NCBI GenBank assembly: GCA_028708805.1
Contig: JAQVYC010000010.1
Coordinates: forward strand, 1-38,198
DNA from: Clostridia bacterium
GTDB taxonomy: Bacteria > Bacillota > Clostridia > Christensenellales > UBA1242
DNA: 38,198 bases
Reading direction: 5' to 3'
Shown: positions 28,834-36,388 of the stretch, in pieces
Layout: every line of letters begins with the position of its first letter
Position numbering within the stretch: the first letter of the stretch is position 1
The notes under the pieces: model-generated
Told to the model about the DNA's origin: nothing
Seen by the model: the letters and a program-made list of their open reading frames with translations, nothing else
The model's database searches: none
Position numbers and translations under genes: made by a program

Positions 28834-29652
28834 ATGGGAAACAAAAGAAAGTTATATTCAAAATTGTTATCACTAACTAATTTATTTAAGCTAGAATCTG
28901 AAAAAGATAATGTTGATTTAATTATTAATTCTAAATTTCTTCCATCGTGGATAACAACTAATCCAAGTTTCGAAGGGGTTGAAAAGGTTTTAAACTCGGG
29001 GCATCCTTGCGGTTGGCAAAAAACTAAATTTGGAGAAAACGATATAGTTTATTCCGGTAAGGGCTATATAAAATGTAAACCAGAAATTGCAATGCCTGAG
29101 GAAAATTATTTAAATGAAAATGTTGAAGATTCTTTGGCTAGTTATAACTTTACAATACAAGCCTCAAAAAAAACTGGTGAAGTGTTGTTAGCTAACTTCA
29201 AGTTCGATATTTTAGATGAAGACTTAGATATGGCGTTATGTTCGTATCCTAAAAACATTCTTTTTGAAAAATTCAACAAACCAAAAACCGCTCAACTTAT
29301 AGATAAAATGCTAGATGAGAACACAAATTATATTTTAGATGTGAACCAAATAATTCGTGTTACTACTTATGATTCGGTTTATTGTGAATATGACCTTTTA
29401 TCATACAATAATGATAACAGAGTTAGTGTTAAAATTGATAAAGCTTATGTTTTATATTATGACAACAAAGGTAGATTTTTTAGCCCCTTTGAAGACGATT
29501 ATACATCCTTTGAAATTATAGGGCAAATGAAAACACCAGCGGCAGAAGTTGCTGAGAATACACTTAAAATTTGGGGTGTTGATACTTTGTTCACACAAAC
29601 ACAAAAACAAAAACCACAGTATTCACAAGAATATGAAACAATGTTTCAATAA
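28834..29652 (+). CDS. Hypothetical protein (orphan pair member 2)
   Basis: 272 aa, SD AAGGA. C-terminal NQIIRVT...VYCEYDLL...VLYYDNKGRFFS...EIIGQMKTP. Confidence 0.8.
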   Translation: MGNKRKLYSKLLSLTNLFKLESEKDNVDLIINSKFLPSWITTNPSFEGVEKVLNSGHPCGWQKTKFGENDIVYSGKGYIKCKPEIAMPEENYLNENVEDSLASYNFTIQASKKTGEVLLANFKFDILDEDLDMALCSYPKNILFEKFNKPKTAQLIDKMLDENTNYILDVNQIIRVTTYDSVYCEYDLLSYNNDNRVSVKIDKAYVLYYDNKGRFFSPFEDDYTSFEIIGQMKTPAAEVAENTLKIWGVDTLFTQTQKQKPQYSQEYETMFQ

Positions 29653-29679
29653 AAATTAATTTCAAACAAAAGATTATAT

Positions 29680-29709
29680 ACGGTACAGGTTTAATTGTAC
29701 CGTTTTTTT
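29680..29709 (+). terminator. Intrinsic terminator downstream of the orphan pair
   Basis: ACGGTACA-ggtttaat-TGTACCGT followed by TTTTTT. Confidence 0.9.
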
Positions 29710-29726
29710 ATTATTATATAATATAT

Positions 29727-30368
29727 CTAATCAGCTAAAACATTATATTTTTCAGCAACTTCATCTAAATTTATTCTACTTATTGAAATCTCATAGGCTG
29801 TTCTTGTTATAATACTACCATTCTCTAATTTCTTTTGGTAATCCCTACTTTGAATTCTTCCAACAATATTAATCTTTGAACCTATTTTCGCATCTTTGAT
29901 ATATCTTGCATTTCTGCCCCAAGCAATACAAGGCAAATAATCCGATTTATTATAAGCACGGTTAACAGCCACTAAAATATCGCAAATTTCTCGGTTGAAA
30001 GGTGTTGTTCTATACACTGGGTCTTTGCAAACAAAACCAGAAATTTCTACAATATTAGGATTCATAGTTTTATCGGAATTAATAATCTCTCGTGCGAACA
30101 CACTGAGAACAAGTTTGCTTTTACTTCCATTAATTTTGTTGAAACTTCTGAACTGTCCTTTTATCCCTATTTCTTGGCCTACAACAATATTTTTTAGCAT
30201 CTTTTCAGAAATTATCACAGGCAAAATGTCCATATGCTCAGATAATCTCGGCACAGAAAGTTTGACTTCATAAAAGCCTTCACCGAAGGTTTCGTGGCTG
30301 AAAATCGGTTCTTCTAGAATAGTTCCTATTAAAAAAGTTTTGTTGTTGTTTAATAATTCGTATTTCAT
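29727..30368 (-). CDS. Single-stranded DNA-binding-like protein with two OB-fold repeats
   Basis: Segment 1 FLIGTILEEPIFSHETFGEGFYEVKLSVPRLS...DILPVIIS; segment 2 VEISGFVCKDPVYRTTPFNREICDILVAVNRAYNKSDYLPCIAWGRNARYI...SKINIVGRIQSRDYQKK. Confidence 0.8.
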   Translation of the reverse strand: MKYELLNNNKTFLIGTILEEPIFSHETFGEGFYEVKLSVPRLSEHMDILPVIISEKMLKNIVVGQEIGIKGQFRSFNKINGSKSKLVLSVFAREIINSDKTMNPNIVEISGFVCKDPVYRTTPFNREICDILVAVNRAYNKSDYLPCIAWGRNARYIKDAKIGSKINIVGRIQSRDYQKKLENGSIITRTAYEISISRINLDEVAEKYNVLAD

Positions 30369-30492
30369 TTTTTTCTCCTATTTATTTTTTTTATATTTCT
30401 CTTTTTAAGTAATTATTCCATAATATATATTGGCTTTAATTTATATTATTATATTGTTTTTTTTGCTTATCTGTTTTTTTCCTTTTTTATGT

Positions 30493-31266
30493 TTATGTCC
30501 CTGGGGTTTTATGCTGAACACCATTTCTGTCTATTGTGTAATCACTACTATAAATCAATTCCCCCACTGAAACAATTTTATAACCACGCATTTTTAATCT
30601 TTCTAATACCATTGTTAATGCAGGAATTATATTGTCTGAATTGTTATGGCATAATATTATTGAACCATTCTTTACACCGTTAATAATTCTTGTTGTTATG
30701 TCACCCGCTGATAATCCTTTCCAATCCAAACTGTCAACATCCCATTGAATTGGTGTCATATTTAATGATTCTATTGTATCAATTACAGTGTTGTTATATG
30801 CACCGAATGGACATCTGAAAAGTTTTACATCATCGCCTGTTACACTTTTAATCATATCATTTGCCAAAGTTATTTCTTCTTTTATCCGTTCTCTACCTAA
30901 GGTTGTTAAGTCGGGATGAGTATTCGAATGACATCCAATTTCTAGCCCTGCTTCTTTTATAGCTCTAACTTTATCAGGGTATTTATCAACCCAAAATCCT
31001 ACTAGAAAAAATGTTGCGGTGGCATCGTATTCAATTAATGTGTCTATTATTTGCTGAGTTTTTTCTGCACCCCACGAAGCATCGAAACTAATCGCTACTG
31101 TTTTTTCGGTTGTGTCAACACTGTAAATAGGTAGTTTTTTAGTGGAATAGCCGAAGAATACTTGTGCGGACGCAACTCCGTTAATTCCTACTGTAAGCAA
31201 AATAGCCACTAAGAGCATTGCTAAGGTAAATTTAATTGTTTTTGATTTAACAATACAAAAATGCAT
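30493..31266 (-). CDS. pdaB: Polysaccharide deacetylase, PdaB-like sporulation family
   Basis: KTVAISFDASWGAEKTQQIIDTL...ATFFLVGFWVDKYPDKVRAIKEAGLEIGCHSNTHPDLTTL...RCPFGAYNNTVID...IQWDVDSLDWKGLS. Confidence 0.85.
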   Translation of the reverse strand: MHFCIVKSKTIKFTLAMLLVAILLTVGINGVASAQVFFGYSTKKLPIYSVDTTEKTVAISFDASWGAEKTQQIIDTLIEYDATATFFLVGFWVDKYPDKVRAIKEAGLEIGCHSNTHPDLTTLGRERIKEEITLANDMIKSVTGDDVKLFRCPFGAYNNTVIDTIESLNMTPIQWDVDSLDWKGLSAGDITTRIINGVKNGSIILCHNNSDNIIPALTMVLERLKMRGYKIVSVGELIYSSDYTIDRNGVQHKTPGT

Positions 31267-31448
31267 CTTGCCTCACTTTTAATATAAACTAATTTACTTA
31301 GTTAGTAAAATTAATTTTTTATAGATTTTTGTTATAATTTTTTATTCTTTGTCGTTTTTTCTTTACAAAACTAATATATTATGTTTTTTTTATGTTTATT
31401 ACATTTTTTCATTACTTTGTTGAAAAAGAATTAAACAATTAAAGTAAT

Positions 31449-32606
31449 TTATTTGTTTAGTTTTTCACTTTCATATTTTAATGCAATATTTTTTACCGCT
31501 TTTATTAATTTTGTTATATCTGTATATGTAGTGAAAAAAGACATTGAGACTCTGACTATTCCTTGATGTAAGGTTTTCAATTCGATATGTTTTAAAGGAG
31601 CACAATGCAAACCACTTCGAACCATAATGTCATATTTTTTGTCTAAAATTTCAGCAACATCTACTGAGGGCATATCCCCAATATTAAAACATAGAATGCC
31701 GTTTGCATTATCGGGATGAGTATAAACTTTGATATTTTTTATTTTTGATAATTCATAATTTAAAAAGGTTGTTAAGTCTTCGATTTTTTCGTTTATTTTG
31801 CTAAAATTTTGAATTACAAACCTTAAACCAGCCCCTAGCCCTAGAATACTAGGAGTTGGCAATGTTCCACTTTCAAAGCACTCAGGAGCATATTTGGGTT
31901 GTTCTACACTGAAAGATTCAGTCCCAGTTCCACCAAACCTTATAGGCCTTAATTTCGTTCTGGAACTAAAAGCTAAAACCCCTACACCTTGCGGAGCATA
32001 AAGTCCTTTATGTGGCGAAAAAGCAAGTAAATCAATTCTTTGTTTTAGCATATTTATTTGTTTATGACCAATACTCTGAGCGGCATCAACTAAAAAAGTT
32101 ATACACTTTTCATAACAAACTTTTCCTATATCATAAATGTCTGCTTCCATTCCGTCTACATTAGAAATATGGTTACAACAAATTAAATATGTATTAGGCT
32201 CAATACATTTCAAAATATCTTCCGCTCTTAATTTATCGTTCCTAGATGGCTTTGCAACTGTAACTTCAACCAATCCCTTAGACTTTAATTCAAAAATAGG
32301 TCTTAATGATGAATTATGGTCATTAGATGTGCAAATAATATGCCCGCCTTTTCGGCAAGAGCCTAAAATTGCAAGGTTTAAAGCATCTGTACATCCACTT
32401 GTAAAAATAACATTTTCAGGTGTTTCTGCCCCTATAAATTCGCTGATTTCAGCTCTAATACCAGCAACTTTCATTGCCGTTTTAACACTAAACGAATGTC
32501 CACTCCTTCCCGGATTTGCCCCGTATTTTGTAAAACTCTGATTAACTGCATTTATAACTTCTTTGGGTTTTGGAAAAGAAGTTGCACTATTATCTAAATA
32601 AATCAT
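31449..32606 (-). CDS. Aminotransferase class V / cysteine desulfurase family (EF2568-like)
   Basis: MIYLDNSATSFPKPKEV...NPGRSGHSFS...FTSGCTDALNLAI...DAAQSIGH...LLAFSPHKGLYAPQGVGVL...RSGLHCAPLKH. Confidence 0.93.
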   Translation of the reverse strand: MIYLDNSATSFPKPKEVINAVNQSFTKYGANPGRSGHSFSVKTAMKVAGIRAEISEFIGAETPENVIFTSGCTDALNLAILGSCRKGGHIICTSNDHNSSLRPIFELKSKGLVEVTVAKPSRNDKLRAEDILKCIEPNTYLICCNHISNVDGMEADIYDIGKVCYEKCITFLVDAAQSIGHKQINMLKQRIDLLAFSPHKGLYAPQGVGVLAFSSRTKLRPIRFGGTGTESFSVEQPKYAPECFESGTLPTPSILGLGAGLRFVIQNFSKINEKIEDLTTFLNYELSKIKNIKVYTHPDNANGILCFNIGDMPSVDVAEILDKKYDIMVRSGLHCAPLKHIELKTLHQGIVRVSMSFFTTYTDITKLIKAVKNIALKYESEKLNK

Positions 32607-32705
32607 ATCTTAACCTTTCAAATATTTTCTTACTATAATGATATGAAAGTAAAATTTATTTTGCTTTAAAACCAATAATTACACGAGTTACTTGAAGGAG
32701 AAACA

Positions 32706-32927
32706 ATGAATTACACATTAGCTGTATTCAGAGCAAGAACGCAAACATTATTGTTTGTAAAATTATTGAATTCTTATGGCATTGCGGTTTCTGTTATAAA
32801 TACACCAAGAAATTTAAATATTTCTTGCGGAATATCTGCCAAGTTTGCCTCTATATATTTAAACATTGCCGAAGACATTATAAGAAGACGAAAGTTTGAT
32901 AGCTTTGCAGGATTTTACTCTGTTTAA
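32706..32927 (+). CDS. DUF3343 protein (putative Se/S carrier-like)
   Basis: 73 aa; LAVFRARTQTLLFVKLLNSYGIAVSVINTPRNLNISCGISAKFA; SD GAAGGAGAAAC. Confidence 0.85.
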   Translation: MNYTLAVFRARTQTLLFVKLLNSYGIAVSVINTPRNLNISCGISAKFASIYLNIAEDIIRRRKFDSFAGFYSV

Positions 32928-32975
32928 GTAAGATAAATTTTACATATATTTAATAATAACAATTTCGGTTAAGTT

Positions 32976-33287
32976 TCAACTGAAAAATTCTATTATATTA
33001 TCAACACAAATTCCTCTTTCTTTTTGTGCTATTAATGCTTGTTTTATAATGCTTTTTTCATTTTCCGTTAAGTATATATTATTTAACTTGAAACTCTTTA
33101 AAATGCGAATTCCACCATTTCTACCTTGCTCACAAATAACAGGAATTCCAGCAGAAGTTAATGTATCTAAATATCTGTAAACCGTGCGTTTGCTTATCTC
33201 AAATTTTTCAGCAATGATTTTTGCCGTTATCTTTTCTTTTTGAATTATAAATAAAAATATCCCAAATACTAAATATTGTTTTAACAT
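32976..33287 (-). CDS. Short HTH_11/YafY-like transcriptional regulator lacking a WYL domain
   Basis: ITAKIIAEKFEISKRTVYRYLDTLTSAGIPVICEQGRNGGIRILKSFKL...LTENEKSII; stops at 103 aa. SD AAGGAG. Confidence 0.8.
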   Translation of the reverse strand: MLKQYLVFGIFLFIIQKEKITAKIIAEKFEISKRTVYRYLDTLTSAGIPVICEQGRNGGIRILKSFKLNNIYLTENEKSIIKQALIAQKERGICVDNIIEFFS

Positions 33288-33311
33288 ATATCTCCTTGAT
33301 ATCTATAATCT

Positions 33312-33360
33312 ATTATAAACATAAATATAGACAAAGTCAAACATATGTTCGAATGTTTGA
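33312..33360 (-). promoter_or_regulatory. Promoter with overlapping LexA/DinR-like box and 8-bp-arm palindrome
   Basis: Minus strand TTGACT-17-TATAAT; CGAACATATGTTTG (33338-33351) overlaps the -35; TCAAACAT-N8-ATGTTTGA (33337-33360). Confidence 0.6.
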
Positions 33361-33440
33361 TGATTGTTTATAATAATCAAATAAAAAAATTTGATATACT
33401 TCAAGCTTGAAATTTCGAAAAGGCAACATTTATTTAAAAA

Positions 33441-34583
33441 TTAGCTTTTTATTTTAATATTATTTTTTTTGCTTTTAAAATTGCTAAGAGCATAACTTTC
33501 ATAACTAAAACAGCATTGTTTTTTCTTTTCAAATTTCAAAAAAGCAATGTCAATTAATTTATCTAACAAGATTTTAAAATCCATATTATTCCATAAATAA
33601 TTTGCCAGCGAACCTGGAATGGTATTTATTTCATTTATAAAAATTTCATCTGTTTTACTGTTTACTAAAAAATCAACCCTCACTATCCCGCTACAACATA
33701 ATTTTGAAAAAGCCATTTTTGTAATATTTTTAATTTTATTTTTAATATCTTTGTTAAGCTTTACATTATCTTTCCTTTCATATTTAACTGTTGTAAAATT
33801 TAAATATTTTTGTTCAAATGATAAAAACTTATCCCACGAAATAGGCTCTTCAAGCTCTGAAACTTCTATTATTTTTTCTTCATGACCTAAGCATGCACAA
33901 TTGAATTCTCTTAAATTCTCCACCGCTTCTTCAACCAAAATCCTGTTATCATAATATTTAGCCACATCGACCGCCTTAATTAAATCAAGCTTGTTATTAC
34001 ATCTTGAAATGCCGATGCTACTTCCAAGATTCGCTGGTTTAACAATTAAAGGAAAACTTAAATCTTCTTTTATCTTGTTATAAATTTCTTCTTTTTTATT
34101 CGAGAAACTTTCGCTTGTAAACCAAGTATAATTTGTAACGGGCAAATTATTTATTTCAAAAATTTGCTTCATAATTATTTTATCCATGCAAATGCTACTA
34201 CCTAAAACTCCGCTAGATGAATAAGGAATATTTGATAGTTCAAGAAGCCCTTGCAATGTACCGTCTTCCCCGTTAAGACCATGGCAACAGATTATAGCGA
34301 CATCCAAAGTAGCAATTTTTTTAGTTAAAATTCCTATTTTTTGATATAGTACATTTTCGCCAGTAAGTAAAAAAACTTTTTTAAAAGAACTTTCATTAAA
34401 ATTTAAAAAAATATCTACATTATTAAACTTATTACTAAAAAACCATTTTCCCTTTTTTGTTATGTAAATTGGAAAAATGTTGTACTTTTTCTTATCAAGC
34501 GAACAGATTGTTTGAATTCCTGTTATAATTGAAATGTCGTGTTCACTGCTAACCCCACCAAAAAAAACAGCTATATTCTTCAT
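33441..34583 (-). CDS. D-alanine--D-alanine ligase-like ATP-grasp enzyme
   Basis: NIAVFFGGVSSEHDISIITG...CCHGLNGEDGTLQGLLELSNIPYSSSGVLGSSICMDKIIMKQIF...PLIVKPANLGSSIGIS...VDFLVNSKTDEIFINEINTIPGS. Confidence 0.9.
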   Translation of the reverse strand: MKNIAVFFGGVSSEHDISIITGIQTICSLDKKKYNIFPIYITKKGKWFFSNKFNNVDIFLNFNESSFKKVFLLTGENVLYQKIGILTKKIATLDVAIICCHGLNGEDGTLQGLLELSNIPYSSSGVLGSSICMDKIIMKQIFEINNLPVTNYTWFTSESFSNKKEEIYNKIKEDLSFPLIVKPANLGSSIGISRCNNKLDLIKAVDVAKYYDNRILVEEAVENLREFNCACLGHEEKIIEVSELEEPISWDKFLSFEQKYLNFTTVKYERKDNVKLNKDIKNKIKNITKMAFSKLCCSGIVRVDFLVNSKTDEIFINEINTIPGSLANYLWNNMDFKILLDKLIDIAFLKFEKKKQCCFSYESYALSNFKSKKNNIKIKS

Positions 34584-34813
34584 AAACTAAACTCCATTAT
34601 TATCTATGCAAATGAGTATTAGTTTTGTTAACTGCAAAGCTGTTTTGCTTTTTTTGAAAAAATCAAGCGGACGGTTATTCGTAAACAAAAGTTTATCCCT
34701 TTTTGAGCCTATGAATATTTAAATGCAATTCTAGAAAATATTTTTAAGCTTAGATTGCAATAAACTTATGTTAAAAATTAGATATTTCTAAAATTAAAAA
34801 ATTTTTATAAAAT

Positions 34814-36106
34814 TTATTTAAACTTTTTTCGAACTAAATTTTTTTCCTTTCCATTTGTACTAGGCTCATAATATATCCTGTCTTTTAATGAGTTAGGCAA
34901 ATATTGTTGTTTTATATATCCATTAAAATCGTGCGGATATTTATATTTCATGCCTTTTTGATTATTTAATACTGGATGATTTTTTAAGTAATCTGGAATG
35001 TTATCATCTTTAATATTTTGTGCATCGTTTTTTGCATAATTTAATGCCACAAATACAGAATTAGATTTTTCCGCCTCACAAGCATAAATAATTGCATGCG
35101 TTAAGGGTATCAACCCCTCGGGAGCTCCCATTTTTTCAATGGCATACATTGCACTTACAGAAAGCAAAAGTGCGTTAGAATCAGCCATTCCGATATCTTC
35201 ACTTGAATGAGCAACAAGACGGCGGGCAATAACCAAAGGGTCAATACCTGCAAGAAGCATTCGCTGAGAATAATACAAAGCCGCTTCTGTATCGCTTCCC
35301 CGAATTGATTTGCAAAATGCACTTAACATATCATAATATTGATTTTCATCTATTGACAATGCCTTTTTTTGAATGGATTGCTCGGCAGCACTTTTTGTAA
35401 TTATAATTTTTTTGTCTTTATTAAACGGAGTTGTTAAAACCGCGAGTTCAAGTGCATTTAAAGCCATTCTCACATCGCCCGAACTTGCCCACGCAAAATG
35501 TTTTAAAGCATCTTCTTCCACCTCTATCGGATAATCCCCAAGTCCTTTTTCGTCTTTAATTGCTCTCTTTAACGCTGAAATCACATCTTTATCATTTAAT
35601 GCTTTAAATTCAAAAATTCGACATCTGCTAATAATAGCTTTTGTCATTGATGTAAAAGGATTTTCGGTTGTTGCTCCAATAAACACAATTTCGCCATTTT
35701 CAATTGCAGATAATAAATAATCACTTTGTGCCTTGCTCCAACGATGACACTCATCCAAAAGCAGATATGTTTGAGTTCCAAACATTCGCTTATTTATATT
35801 TGCTTGTTGAATTATGTCCTTCACATCTGAAACACCGCTTGAAACAGCACTTAATTTTTTAAACTCGCCTTTCATAACTTTTGTAACAATGTTTGCCAAA
35901 GTTGTTTTTCCGCTTCCAGGAGGTCCAAAAAAAATGCAACTCCCTAATTGATTTGCCTCAATTGCCCTTCTTAATAAGCACTGCTTGCCAATGATATGTT
36001 TCTGCCCTACAAAATCTTCAAAATTTGTTGGACGCATTCTTTCTGCCAAAGGCGGTTTTGTATTAAGTTTTTCTTGAAACGCACTTTGATTATTTTCTTT
36101 TTCCAT
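34814..36106 (-). CDS. rarA: Replication-associated recombination protein A (RarA/MgsA)
   Basis: PLAERMRPTNFEDFVGQKHIIG...CIFFGPPGSGKTTLANIV...LLLDECHRWSKAQSDYLLSAIENGEIVFIGATTENPF...SRCRIFEF. Confidence 0.97.
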   Translation of the reverse strand: MEKENNQSAFQEKLNTKPPLAERMRPTNFEDFVGQKHIIGKQCLLRRAIEANQLGSCIFFGPPGSGKTTLANIVTKVMKGEFKKLSAVSSGVSDVKDIIQQANINKRMFGTQTYLLLDECHRWSKAQSDYLLSAIENGEIVFIGATTENPFTSMTKAIISRCRIFEFKALNDKDVISALKRAIKDEKGLGDYPIEVEEDALKHFAWASSGDVRMALNALELAVLTTPFNKDKKIIITKSAAEQSIQKKALSIDENQYYDMLSAFCKSIRGSDTEAALYYSQRMLLAGIDPLVIARRLVAHSSEDIGMADSNALLLSVSAMYAIEKMGAPEGLIPLTHAIIYACEAEKSNSVFVALNYAKNDAQNIKDDNIPDYLKNHPVLNNQKGMKYKYPHDFNGYIKQQYLPNSLKDRIYYEPSTNGKEKNLVRKKFK

Positions 36107-36224
36107 ATACTTATATTACCGCATTTTACTATAAAAGTAAATGAAATAATAATTTTAAGAAAATGTAATTCATTTGATTGTTTTGTTTTTAAGATTAAAC
36201 AATTATGCTAGTTGAAACAAAAAC

Positions 36225-36388
36225 AGCAAGGTTTCGCAAACAAATCTATTAATGAATTAATCGGTAAATATGCTCTTACTTAGTAACTTTTGTATTTTTT
36301 AGATTATAAATCTGTTAGGGAAGGTAGATTGAGCCCATAACCAAAGAATAAAAACATTCCAACTTAACAGAACTGAGGAGCTTCAAGA
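36225..36388 (-). ncRNA. Candidate structured RNA upstream of rarA (possible 6S-like; unverified)
   Basis: ~280-bp ORF-free gap between two minus-strand genes. Minus strand CTGTTAAGTTGGAATG...CTACCTTCCCTAACAG forms an extended interrupted hairpin. Confidence 0.25.
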
